From Immersiella caudata (Eukaryota > Ascomycota > Sordariomycetes > Sordariales > Lasiosphaeriaceae): a DNA stretch of 64,000 nucleotides. Positions 1 through 10,947 of this stretch are shown here, piece by piece. The stretch lies in the NCBI GenBank assembly GCA_030512335.1, contig JAULSU010000006.1, positions 930,001 through 994,000 of the forward strand, in the 5' to 3' direction. The notes under the pieces were generated by a model, which saw only the letters and a list, made by a program, of their open reading frames with translations, searched no databases and was not told the origin of the DNA. How positions within the stretch are numbered: position 1 is the stretch's first letter; every line of letters begins with the position of its first letter. The translations under genes and the position numbers were made by a program.

Positions 1-1508
1 CTCTTTTCAGGCATTTTTGGCATTGTACCGATGCCGGTGTGCTCTTCGAGGGGCCGCCTCGGCCGCGACCAAACATTGCGGCGGCAGTAGTGGATGGATA
101 CGGGGAGAAGGGCGCGGGTGGTGGTTTGTCAGCCGCAGCAGGATGGCAAGTAGTAGGTAGATGCAGTCCGAGCCCAAGCGGGACGATGATGTGACAAGAG
201 CAGTCAGTTGTATAACGTGGTGAAGGCCTGCACGTCTTGTGCTACTCCAACAGCCAGCTGCGGCCAATTATAGCAGCGGGCGCTGGATAACGCTGGTGCA
301 GATAAGAAACGAACTTGGAATCCCTCTGGCGGCGATGAGGCAGCAGAGAGCTCGTTCAGCCTTAGGCAGGTACAGTAGGTACTTGTTCGAGAAAGGTATG
401 CCTGCTACTCGGGGCTCGGGTTGACCCCAGGATGTGTGCGAGCCGTAAACGAGTTTCGCGATGCGATGCGGATCGATAAACAGCGCCTCTTCAGCTGTAG
501 CTCTGCCTGCGCTGGTGTTCTGCCTGTGCCACAGCTGGAGGGGTGAATTGGCACAGAGGTCGATGGGCTCCACATGGGCTTTTCGTGCTTAGTCGTCAAT
601 CACACGTGATGGGAGATGCCTGAATGCCTGAGCCCGTCGCGGGAACCCAAAAAAGGCCCCCAACTGTTGGAGGTTTTGGGCGGCGCTAGCCAGCGGCCCA
701 AGACTTGGACAAAGTCGGCCGAACAATGCTTGTCAGAAAGTCCCCCAACATTCTTCAGAGAGACCTGTCTGTTTTCTGGGAAGCCCGAGGTCTCCAGTGA
801 TTTACTCATAAAATCAAACCCTCTGTCTCAATGCTCAGGTGCTCTGCATGTCTCTGGTCTGTCCAACGCGGCCGTCGTAACTTTTTTTTATCTGTTGGTT
901 GGCGGGCTTGGCATTTGCCTGAGGAAGCAAAAAAAACGGGGGAGGTCCAGCCCGCAAGGCAAAACCGGCACCTGGCGACCCTTTCGGAATTAGGTACCTT
1001 GGTCTCTTGGCTGCAAGAAAGCCTCCTCATCAGACTCCCCTCGTGCAACCACATTTGGTCTTTTTTTTTCTATCCCACCCCCTCACCCACGAACCCGCCC
1101 GCCTTCTTCACCGGGCCAATTGTTGTGGCCATCGCCCAGACACACAAAAGGGCGCCCAAGCATCTGGGACCGTGACGGCTGGCGACCACCAGGTTTGCGG
1201 TACCGTGCACCAGCTCGACCATCGCGGCCGGAAGACGGCGATAGGGGAGACATCTATCTATCAACGGAGACCCATCCCACCCGCTCATGAACCATGATCA
1301 CCGGCACTCTTCCCTCGCTCTGGATCGTTCGCCTCCGTTTCATTTCTTGATTTTTACTACGGCAAAGTACTTTTCCGACCGAGAGCTGGCGCCGCATTGA
1401 GTTGGCGTCTCTTTTCCCCGCCTGCGCATTCTCCGTCGAACCTCGTCCTTCATTGCGATTATCACAAGCTGCGTTGGCTGCGCCCGATCGGCCCTCCTAG
1501 TTGCCGAC
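1..1508. other. Intergenic / 5' leader of R3H gene
   Basis: No coding region with recognisable protein similarity is seen on either strand; the open frames here are short and of low-complexity composition. The stretch from about 1060 to 1500 is pyrimidine-rich on the plus strand (a T9 run near 1062 and many CCTC/TCTC blocks), as is usual for fungal promoters and 5' leaders, so it probably holds the promoter and leader of the R3H-domain gene that starts at 1509. Confidence 0.5.
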
Positions 1509-4169
1509 ATGGCCGCCGTACCCACCATGGCGAACGAGATGAAGAAGCTTTCCTTCGCAAAGGTTGGTTATCCCGGACCGCCACACTTGGCCAATGCAGG
1601 GTCTTCAGATCTGACGTCCTTGTCTCAACAGGTCGCTGCGGCATCGGCATCCAAGGATTCCACCTCTGTCACCACCGTCGCTAGAACCCCTGCGCCTCCG
1701 GTCGCTCGAGATAGACGGGAGAATGGCCAAAGTGCACCGGCTCCTCCGGTTGCCGCCTTCCCCGACGCTGGCACCAAGGGCCTGTCGGGATTGAAAGATC
1801 TCAAGTTGGAGACTAGGACGCCCAATTTGGTCGTCAATGGATCGTCAAATGTCGTCGACAAGTCAGCGATCGCAGGCAACAGCCAGACGCCTTCTGACGA
1901 TAACTCCCAGAGGGCCGATTCCAACTCTGAGCTTGGGACGAAGCCTCCTAGCGTGGATGGCAAAAGCATCACATCCGGTACCACTTTTGCGTTGGACGAG
2001 AAAGAGTCGTTGCGCCCAGATGATAGCGCCAGCGTGAAGGCCGCCGCCGAGGACGATGACGCATTCTCGGTTCGGGGTTCCTACATTGCTGGTTCCCGCA
2101 TGGGATCAGATATTGCGGCTCGTTTCCAGCGCATTCAGTTGGGCGACATGCCGCTGCGGCCCATCGCAACATCGCATGCGATGCCAGGACAGCACGGACC
2201 GGGCATCGCGACCCCGCAGAGTGGTGGCTCGGAGAAGCAACCCGCTACAGAGGCCAAGATACCTTTGGTTGGAGGAGCGGCAGTCCCGGACGCCCTGGCC
2301 GTCAACGGATTCCTCAGCAAGAATCCTGACGAGAAGCTGTTGGAAGCAATGCAAACTCAGCAGAACCGGTTGTTTTTGCTGAGGCTGGAGCAGCAGGTCA
2401 TTGAGTTTGTTCAGGACTCCAAGTACGCTCCCTTGTTTGTTCAGGTTTTGGTTCCTTGTGACGTTGCTAACAGCCGTTCCCTAGGGAGCCTTTCATGGAT
2501 TTGCCTCCTAGCAACTCGTTTTGCAGGATGTTGACGCACAAACTTGCGGATTACTACCACATGACACATTCGTTCGAGGCTGTCGCCGGCGCAGTCCGGA
2601 TTTTCAGGACGCCTTTTTGCAGGATCCCCCCCTCGTTGGCCAGCATCTCTGTGAACCCCTCTACGAGCAGCTCCCCAGCGCCTGCAGTACTGTCCCGGAA
2701 GATCTTGCGACGACAGGACCAGGAAAATGCCTCGGCTAGTGCAGGCCCCTCCAAACCGACCTCGGAGGATGGGAGTGATTCAAAGGACAAGGGCGCAGTG
2801 CCGAAGGAAAAGTTTGTTTCACTGAGAGCTGTCTGACAAATACGACGGATGACTAACTCTGTGATCGCAGGCTCACCAGAGAGGAGCGCGAAGAACGTTA
2901 CGCTAAGGCTCGACAACGTATCTTTGGCGAAAAGGGGGAGAGCTCAACGCCTGGTTCGTGCCACTGTTCCCACTACATGTGCATCGACTAACGTGATGAA
3001 ACAGAGGGTGAAGATGCAAACGGCGTCTCGCGAGCCAGCTCTGTCTCGACCAAGGATAGGTCCAACGTCGGAAAGAAGAAGACGAACAAACAACGTCGCG
3101 ATGATTCGGAGAGCTTTGACTCTCGGTCCCAGTATGTGGTGTGGTGCGGAGGGCCACAACAGCCCACATGGGCACCTGCTGGACCTCAATACTATCCTGC
3201 CAACGCATCCCCGTACGGTGGACAGTATCAGCAGCCGTACCAAGCTGCCGCCATTCCACCTACGTATGCTCCAAACCAGCCGTTCCAGCAGTATGGGCCT
3301 CAGTACACCGGGATGACGGTAAGTTTCGACGAGCATGGTTGTCCGGGGGGCGCAAGCTGACTGAATTCTAGTATCCCAATGTATCGGTCCCCCCTGCTGT
3401 CCCACTCCAGCCGCAACGCTATCAAGCTCCTAACCCCCCAATGCCCGTGCCCTACACGGCGCCGGTGCCCAACGGACTTGGCCAGGTGCCAAATGGAATT
3501 CCTCCGGCAGCTAATGGAATGCCCCAGCCGGCGTGGCAACAGCAGCCCATCCAACAGCCGATGCAGCAACCCATGCCGCAACCGCTGCCCCAGCCGATGC
3601 AGCAGCCTTTGCAACAGCCGATGCAACAGCAGCCGTTTACCCAACCCACCTTCCCACCATCCCGGGGAAGCCCGAATCCTGGCGGAATACCGTATGCTTA
3701 CGGACAGTTGCCTGCTAATGCCAATCCCAACGATCCCAAGAGCCAACACCCTATTCCCGGCAGCTATACTCGGCAGCCTTTCAACCCAAAGAGCCAGACG
3801 TTTGTCCCGGGCAATGGTATTGTTCCCATGCAACCGCAGAATCCCTATGGAGGCTCCGGCTCTCACCATGGCAGCCCGCAGTTCGGGTCGCCCCATATGA
3901 GCTATAGCGGCTTCCAGCAACCGTTACCGCAGCCAGTCTATCCCGGACCAGGGGCTTATGGCATGGCGAGGCAAGGATCGAATAACTCGATGACGCACTA
4001 CCACCCGGTGCAGCAGCCGCTGGGGCCGCCTCATGGGCCGCCACACATGGCGCCCAACAGCTCTCCTCACATCCCCACCAAGTCGATCGGACCTCCGGGC
4101 GCGGTCCAGACATTTAGTCACCTCCCAAACTACGGGAACCCTGCAACATTACCGCAGAAACCTACATAA
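1509..4169 (+). CDS. R3H and SUZ domain RNA-binding protein
   Basis: Likely exons are 1509-2434 (perhaps with a 69-nt intron at 1563-1631), 2485-2811, 2871-2953, 3005-3318 and 3372-4169. All introns have GT-AG ends, and CTAAC/CTGAC branch points can be seen. The R3H domain lies just after the 2435-2484 intron: DLPPSNSFCRMLTHKLADYY carries the R-x3-H signature that binds single-stranded nucleic acid. It is followed by a SUZ-type motif (LTREERYAKARQRIFGEKGE, allowing for the exon junctions), which binds RNA. The N-terminal 300 residues are Ser/Thr/Pro-rich and disordered. The C-terminal third is a Pro/Gln-rich tail with many QQP repeats (3530-3650), typical of condensate-forming RNA-binding proteins. 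R3H-SUZ proteins (animal R3HDM/Encore and fungal relatives) are cytoplasmic mRNA regulators; the target RNAs are unknown. The start at 1509 is chosen for its position; a second in-frame ATG lies at 1527. Confidence 0.85.
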
Positions 4170-4918
4170 GGACGATGAGCATTAAGCAGGGTCGGGGCGA
4201 ATGGATACACAGGGACATGAGGCGCAACGGATCGGGGCATTCAATGGGGCGTTCTGGGAGTAGCAGGGAGGCATGTTGTTGGTGTAATGTGATCGGGTGC
4301 TGTACCCTCATCCGCGTTGGGGCAACATTGCTGGGGCTTGGTGCGGGCGAGGTTTTGGCAGATCGATATTAATGCAGTGATTTCCTTTCACCACGAACCG
4401 TTACGACCAAAGCTGAGAGTCGGTTTATAGAGGTGCAGAATTAGAGATAAAGGAGAGGGAATAAAGCCCGGTTTTCACATCACATGCGCATGGAACCTTG
4501 ACCTTCTTTGGTTGCAAGCTCTTCGCTGAACGTAATCCTTTCATTTCACCATCTCGTTCTAAGTCTGTAACCCATGACCGTGAACGCCGTGTAACACTTT
4601 TGCCCACATTCGCAGACCCTCTCATTCCTTCGCTCTTGACATCAACCGACCACCTGCGCCAACTCCCTTCTACTCAAGAAAGTGGATGGACTCTGCTATA
4701 GGCAGTTTGGTATTTCTGCAAGAGAAGAAGCGCTAAAAACCAGGCTCGAAAAATGCATGCTGCTGGCTTGCTCGCTCGCGTTCGCATACCAGCGACGCCT
4801 TCCCCTGGCTGGGCAACATTTCGACTTTGGAGGGAAAAAACGAACAAATGGTATTGGTGAGTGGTTTGTTTGTTTTTTTTTGGGGGGGGGGGGGCTTTCG
4901 GTTTTTTTCTCTGTTTAA
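4170..4918. other. Convergent 3' region with T9-G13 homopolymer
   Basis: This lies between the stop codons of the plus-strand R3H gene and the minus-strand eIF3f gene, so it holds both 3' UTRs. Nothing in it looks coding. A T9 run followed directly by a G13 run sits at 4873-4894. Confidence 0.6.
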
Positions 4919-6081
4919 TCAATCGGCGTTTTCCCTGGGCTCCCTCGGCTCGCGCGGTTGGCCGCCGCCTCTCCCACCGCCACGTCCGCCGCGGCCCCTG
5001 CCTCCTCGGCCACCACGCCCCTCCTGCTTGCCACCTTCCTCTCCGTCCTTGGATTTCTCACCACCCTCCTTATCGGCGGCAAGCGGGGCAGTAGCCAAGC
5101 GCTGGGCCAGGTCGATCTGGGTGCGGATCGAGTTGGCGAGGTATGATACCATGAGCACGTCCTGGATGTGGTTGTTGAAGTCGTGCTCGATCGCGGTGCT
5201 ATCGACCTTCGGGGTCAGGGAGAGGTTGTTCATGAGGAACTGACCGAGGGCGTGGTTGCCATCGCGCTCCTCATCGAGAACTTCGGAAACGTAGCTGCCA
5301 ACGCGCTCGAGGAGGTCGGAGACGGTCTCGAGGGATTGGGCAAGCCCCTCAATGTCGGAGACAATAGGGGCGGCGCGGGTGTCGACAGTCGCTGCGGCGG
5401 CGACTGAGCCGAGGGCGGCGCGCTCAGCGTCGGAGAAGAGCAGCTTGTGGGGCACCTCGATGAACAAGCACGACTCGGCGGCCCGCTCAGCGTTGACAGC
5501 GACGGGGGCCGAGATGTACGTCTTGGTCTCGATAGCGGTGCCGGCGTCGGTGCTGATGGTCAGGTGGACGGCCGGGTGGGGGAAGGTGCCAGTGTCGGGA
5601 GAGGCGAAGAAGTTTTGGATGAGGGCGGAGAAAGAGTTGAGCTCATGCGAGGTTGTGTACCAGCCGAGGAGGGTCTCGCGGGGCGATGCCTTCAGCGTGA
5701 GGGCGAGCATGTTCTTCTGGTACTCAACGTCCACCTCGACCTGGTCCTCGTTCTCGGTGTGGGGGATAGCAAAGCAGCTTCGCACCTCGACCTCGGCGCC
5801 ATCTTCGCTGCGAACGCCGACGAGGGCGCCGATAACTCGCGTTGATTGGGTGTCGCGGATGTCGCGGCGGACAGCATGATCAAGGATGGAGAAGACGGCC
5901 TGCGATGAAAGTTTCAGTTTGGGATGAGGGGTAGGGGAAGCCTAGGAGAGGGAGGACAGGGTAGGAGGCGCACCTGAGGTTGGATGTTCACGGTGAGCGG
6001 GGCAGAGCTGGCGCTGAAGCCGAGAACGGCGGGCGCAAGAGGCCTCGAGAGGTGGACGAAATGTTCCTGGTCGACAGCCAT
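4919..6081 (-). CDS. Eukaryotic translation initiation factor 3 subunit F
   Basis: Two exons, 6081-5974 and 5899-4919, with a 74-nt intron; the product is 362 residues. It begins MAVDQEHFVHLSRPLAPAVL, and the MPN domain follows (NIQPQAVFSILDHAVRRD, then IGALVGVRSEDGAEVEVRSC). The metal-binding JAMM histidine pair is absent: the site reads WYTTSHELN instead of HxHP. It is therefore an MPN-minus scaffold, as in all eIF3f. The second half (MNNLSLTPKVDSTAIEHDFN) matches the MPN-associated C-terminal region. The last about 35 residues form an RGG/GRGG tail (5050-4930), a usual RNA-binding extension in filamentous fungi. It acts in the cytoplasm in the eIF3 complex, bringing mRNA to the 43S ribosome. 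It is divergently paired with the ribosome-biogenesis gene at 6497, sharing a promoter of about 415 bp. Confidence 0.93.
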
Positions 6082-6496
6082 GGTTGCGGGGAAGGAGGGG
6101 AATTGGGTTTGTGCTGTCGTCGTCTTCCCGGGGGCGGTCCGCTCAGACAATGAAAAAAAACCAAGAGACGGTGGGATCGGAGATTCCTGGCAGAGGTGCG
6201 ATGAGAGGTTGGATTAGCGGATAGCGACACCTGAAAAAACCCGTCACGGTTCTTCACAAAGCAGTCGTCGCTCTTTCTCCGCGTGGAGTATTTTTGGTTT
6301 TGCTGGATGCGGGACGTCGTTGTGCGCGCTAAGATAAGTCCCGATAAGAGCCGCGTGTAAGGCTATGGCGGGGCAGAATTGTGGCTTGCTGGACAAGGCT
6401 GAAGATTTTCAACGTTTTTTTTTTTGCGATTGATCTGCCCCTCTAGAATTTTGGAGCTCGCTGTTGCCAGGGACATCAGCACGAATTGTCTTCAAT
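6082..6496. promoter_or_regulatory. Bidirectional promoter eIF3f / UTP25, with PAC-like box
   Basis: These 415 bp separate the divergent starts of eIF3f (minus) and UTP25 (plus). The octamer GCGATGAG at 6198-6205 equals the core of the PAC element known from ribosome-biogenesis promoters. A T-rich tract (T10-T11) lies at 6415-6425, about 75 bp before the UTP25 ATG. Whether PAC works in this fungus is inference. Confidence 0.45.
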
Positions 6497-8822
6497 ATGG
6501 CGCCATCAGGACGCGCAAGTGCTCACGGAGGGCCTCGCGGGGCTTTTAGGGGCTCAAGAGGGCGAGGAGGCCGAAGAGGGCGAGGAGGTCGTGGTGGAGG
6601 AGACAGAGGTACAACCAGAGGCGGAGCCAGGGGACGCGGTCGGGGGCGCGCAAGAGCTAGAGCTGCCACAACGCAGCCTCGCAGCTCCAGATTTGATGCG
6701 GCCCGCCTCGAGGATGGCGAGGAGTACGATTGTCACTCTTTTGCACTATTTACAAACGTTCGCTGACGAGAGCAGGGACTCGGAAGATGATGTTCGCCAG
6801 TATGGCGATCAATCCGGCGATGAGTTGGATGAAGTCATGGATTCAGACGAGGAGGAGGAGGAGGAGGAGGAGGATCAGACCGCGCCGTCGGGAAAATCTT
6901 ATTTCAGCTTAATGAAGAGTTTGGCGGAGAGCGCCCCTCACAAGGCGAAGCGCAGGAAGCTCGCTCATGACCTGTCCGAGGGCCTCCAAACCCTAGCGCC
7001 CGAGGCCGTACCGGAGGACACCACTATGAACGACGTCGAGGAAGATGCGACGCCAGAGGATGTGGATGCGGTGGATGAGCCAGAAGAAGAGCCCATGGAC
7101 GCTCCGCCAGAGGACCTACTGGACGATGACGACGAAGTCAATGCTGAGGATCCGTTCGAAACTCATTTTGCCGAGCCAAAAGAGGAAGTGCTAGAACCGA
7201 AGTTGAAGGCTATCAAGGATGGGAAATGGCGGACAGAGCAAGCAGCGCTAAAGACGACAAGAGTGGTGCTCAATGTTCCTGATGCAGGACAGTCGGAAAA
7301 CCAACCCCTGCCAAAACCGATATCCGGGATTTCCGAACTCAGCCTCAAGAAGAAGTTGAAGGAATCGATGGAACAGAAGCACCCCAAATTCGGTGCTGTT
7401 GAGCAGACGATAGCCCCCTACTTGTTCAACTACCAGGACCTGCTCTTCTGCAATCGCACAGTCTCAGGGACGCCCGGCGTCAGGAGGATGGCATGCCTCC
7501 ACGCGCTGAACCACGTCTTCAAGACCCGCGACAAGGTCATCAAAAATAACAACAAGCTTGCGAGAGACAAGAGCAACGATGACCTCGACCTCAAGGACCA
7601 GGGCTTCACACGACCTAAGGTGCTAATGATTCTGCCCACCAGACAGTCGTGCGTCAAGATGGTGGAGACGATCTGTGCTATCACCGAGCCAGAGCAACAG
7701 GAGAACAGGAAACGATTTGACGACTCGTACGTCGAAAAGATGGTCAAATTCTCGGACGACAAGCCAGAAGATTTCCGTGACCTCTTTGCTGGGAACGACG
7801 ACGACATGTTCCGGTTGGGATTGAAGTTTACGCGAAAGACCATTAAGTACTTCTCGCAATTCTACAACTCGGACATCATCTTCAGCAGCCCGCTTGGTCT
7901 CCGCATGGCCATTGGCTCAGAGGAAGAAAAGAAAATGGACTTTGACTTTTTGAGCTCCATCGAGTTGGTCATTGTTGATCAGGCAGATGCGCTTCTCATG
8001 CAGAACTGGGAACATGTCGAGTACATATTCGAGCACCTCAACCTCCAAGTGAAAGAATCCCACGGTTGCGATTTCAGCCGTATCAGGAGCTGGTACCTGG
8101 ACGACCGGGCCAAGCACTTCCGCCAGACGGTTATTTTCAGCGCCTTCAATACCCCTGAGCTCTCCAACCTCTTTCGAACGCACTGCAGCAACTGGGAAGG
8201 CAAGGCACGTCTGCAGGAGGCGTACCCTGGCCTCATCCAGCACCTGGGCTTGAAGTGCAAGCAGACGTTTTGTCGCTTTGACGCGGCATCTATAACAGAT
8301 GATCCGGAGGCTCGCTTCAATTACTTCACCAAGGCCATTCTGCCGACCCTCACAAAGCGTCCCAAGGACGTCAGCGGTGTATTGATCTTCATTCCATCGT
8401 ACCTCGACTTCGTCCGGGTGCGCAACTACTTTGCGAACAACCCAGCTGCCGAAAATGTCACGTTCGGCACCATTTCAGAGTATGCAGATGTGCCGGAGGC
8501 ATCTCGAGCGCGGTCTCACTTTCTCAATGGCCGCCATCGTGTGCTGCTCTACACAGAACGTGCTCACCATTTCCGACGCTACCAAATTAAGGGTGTCAAG
8601 AAGGTCATCATGTACAGTCTCCCTGACAACCCCCTCTTCTACCAAGAAATTGCCGGGACCTACCTGCAGAAGAGCGAGCAATCTCTACTCCTTGAGCCGG
8701 GCCAGGGGACCGTGAAAGTCATGTTCTCGCGCTACGACGTGATGAAGCTGGAAAAGATTGTTGGAAGCCAGCGAGTTGGCAAGATGATTTCGGAGCAAGG
8801 CGATACCTTTGACTTTGTGTAA
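6497..8822 (+). CDS. utp25: U3 snoRNP / SSU processome protein Utp25 (DEF family)
   Basis: Two exons, 6497-6723 and 6776-8822, with a 52-nt intron that restores the frame from the Arg/Gly-rich N-terminus (MAPSGRASAHGGPRG...) into DSEDDVRQYGD; the product is 757 residues. Utp25 is a nucleolar DEAD-box-like protein without helicase activity, needed for processing at the A0-A2 sites of pre-rRNA. The fold is visible: a degenerate motif Ia region (VLMILPTRQSCVKM), a DEAD-like box changed to DQAD (IELVIVDQADALL), a SAT-like motif (TVIFSAFNTPELSNLF), and the C-terminal RecA-like lobe (VLIFIPSYLDFVRVRNYF, VIMYSLPDNPLFYQEI). The lack of a Walker A GKT fits an inactive ATPase. The N-terminal half is very acidic, with an EEEEEEEED run near 6850-6873. 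The RGG-rich N-terminus mirrors the RGG tail of the divergent neighbour eIF3f. Confidence 0.93.
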
Positions 8823-8999
8823 AGTATGTAGGCAAAAAAGTAATTTTCTCTCTCCCGATGAAAGATGCAAACCAGCAAAAATGCAGCGGGGGCCACCCCC
8901 TTTCCTAACTCCTGGATACATCTAGACACGTACCCCATCTTTCCCATACTATACACGTCTCCCCCACATCATGTACATTTACAACCATCCACCACCCCA

Positions 9000-9642
9000 T
9001 TACTGCCTCTGCTCCTCCGCCTTCGCCCCTGCCAAGTTCAACGAGCTAACCTTGGCCACCATCTCCTCAAACTCCTTCTTCCCGTCCTTCCGGTACCGTA
9101 TCACCTTCTCAATGTTCTTCTCCGTCACGTCCGTGTGCTCCTTGCCCAGCGCGCGGTCCCGCGCCACGGCCGCGGCCGTCATGGCGAAGCGCATGTCCTT
9201 GGGTCCGTCTACGAGTTCGAGAATCGCGGAAGCGGCTTGCGAGTACTTGTCTTTGGGCTCGGTGCGCAGGACGCGTGTGTACCCGCCTGCTCGGAGAGCG
9301 TAGCGTTCTTTGAGCTCGCCGAAGAGTTTGGGCATGAGGGCTTCTGGTGTCTGAGAGTTGTTAGAGGGGGGATCAAGGAGAGCATGGGATGGGATGGGTA
9401 GAAGGAGTGAGGGAAAGGGGCCATACGAAAAGAATTCCCTGGGCGTTTCGTCGCGCGGTCTCGTTGTCCTTCTTGGCCATGGTTATGAGCTTTTCAGCCA
9501 TGCGCTGCGCTTCCTTGGCCTTGTGCCATGTCGTGTGGATGGATTCGTATTTGATGAGGGACGTGACTAAGTTGCGGAGCAGCGCCTGTCGGTGCGCCGA
9601 GGTGCGGCTGAGATGCCGGTACTTGGTGAGACCGCCGGCCAT
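9000..9642 (-). CDS. Mitochondrial large ribosomal subunit protein bL17m
   Basis: Exons 9642-9427 and 9350-9000 with a 76-nt intron; 188 residues. The N-terminus (MAGGLTKYRHLSRTSAHRQA, LLRNLVTSLIKYESIHTTWH, KAKEAQRMAEKLITMAKK) is the bacterial L17 fold with its conserved basic residues. This is the conserved part of bL17m (yeast Mrpl8), which sits near the peptide exit of the mitoribosome. The second exon continues with LFGELKERYALRAGGYTRVL and a fungal C-terminal extension (KNIEKVIRYRKDGKKEFEEM). It is convergent with UTP25 (177 bp apart) and divergent from MIC12, so two mitochondrial genes share one promoter region. Confidence 0.93.
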
Positions 9643-10054
9643 GGTGGGGGACTACCGGGGGTGGGCTGGAATCGGAGACGGCGGCGGGAAAGCGGGTGGT
9701 GATGGTGGTTTTGCTGTTGATAGCGGCGTGGTCGGCCAAATTTTTGTTCCTGGCGTTCGTCGCGCGGCAGGTCCCGATTGCCAAGACCTGGTGGCCCCAC
9801 ATGTTTTCGGACCCTGGCCACAATCGAGCTTCCAGTTCATCCAACTTCTGCTACGTCACTGAGCTTGCGATCGCGGCGCTCAGTTGTTATTGGCAATCAC
9901 ATGAAGACGAAGCCATGATAAGCTGACAAGACATATCTTCCACTCTCTCAGAGGCCAATTGACCTGATCTACCCAATCGCCATCCCAATTGGCGACGCGC
10001 ATCACCGCCACCACATTTCAAATCCCTCAGCTCCCACTCTCGCCGTCTTTCAAA
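9643..10054. promoter_or_regulatory. Bidirectional promoter of two mitochondrial-protein genes
   Basis: These 412 bp lie between the divergent starts of bL17m (minus) and the MICOS subunit MIC12 (plus). No known box was recognised with confidence. Confidence 0.4.
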
Positions 10055-10809
10055 ATGGGCTTCCTCACCGGCGCCGTACGCCCCCTTTCCCCATCCCCCC
10101 CCTACAATTACTAACAAGTATACTCCAGACCGGTGGAATAACCCTCACCCTCGGCCTAACCTACCTGGCCCTCAGCACCCACCAACGCAACCGCCAATCT
10201 CAATCCGACATCCTGCGCGCCCAAACCCGCGTCCTCAGCGCCCTCTCCCAGGATCCCTCCCTCCCGCGGCACGCTCCCACCTCCGAAACTGACGCTCTTT
10301 ACCCTCCCTCCCGCGCTGAGCTCGCCGCCCGGGAAAGAACACACTTCCTCGAGACGGCCAAGGACAGATGGAACTCTGAAATCGAAGGCGCCGTGCGCTG
10401 GGTGCAGAATAAGGATTGGGTCTCTGTGCGTGAAGATGCAGAGGAGAGGTTATTGGGTGCGGCTAAGAGTGTCGATACGGAGGAGCTCAAGAGGAGGGCA
10501 CACAGCGCGGAGGCCAAGGTAGCGGGGGTTGCGGGGCAGGTGAAGCAGGATGTGACGGGGGCGGTGGCCAAGGGGATTGAGGTCGGCAAGGATATGGTGG
10601 GGAGGGCGAAGGCGGCGGTGTATCTTGCTGAGGAGAGGGCCGAGGCGAAGATGGATGCGAAGCTGCTGGGGGTGTCGGAGATTGAGAAGGTGTTGAATCA
10701 GCGGTATCAGAGGGATGAGAGTGTGATGAAGAAGAGTGTGAAGGAGGTGTTGGCGGAGAGGTATAAGCCGATTAACGAGAGGGACAATACGCGGTTGAGA
10801 GGGATATGA
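10055..10809 (+). CDS. MICOS complex subunit Mic12 / Aim5
   Basis: Exons 10055-10075 and 10129-10809 with a 53-nt intron (branch ACTAACA); 233 residues. The N-terminus MGFLTGATGGITLTLGLTYL is a single membrane segment followed by ALSTHQRNRQSQSDILRAQ, the hallmark of the fungal Aim5/Mic12 family. The rest is a long amphipathic helical region (EELKRRAHSAEAKVAGVAGQ, VTGAVAKGIEVGKDMVGRAK) ending in the family-typical SVMKKSVKEVLAERYKPINE. The protein lies in the mitochondrial inner membrane and helps join the Mic60 and Mic10 parts of MICOS at crista junctions. The 7-codon first exon is easily missed; it is supported by the frame and by the conserved start. The 3' end is only 138 bp from the convergent acyltransferase gene. 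Confidence 0.85.
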
Positions 10810-10947
10810 GGTTTCTTTTGTGGATGATTGGTTTGGTTTGATGTATTATACCTATGCTAGACCGGGGGAAAGGATAAATGCTGACTGAACTCCCGCTGCC
10901 AACTCCTGCAATGATTTATCAAAAGAAGATATGACGGGTTGTCAAGC

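Noticed and set aside
2445..2473. Alternative splice sites for the R3H gene (donor at 2445)
   Set aside because: It would give a 29-nt intron or the wrong frame; the donor at 2435 with acceptor at 2484 gives a normal 50-nt intron and joins the frame into the R3H domain.
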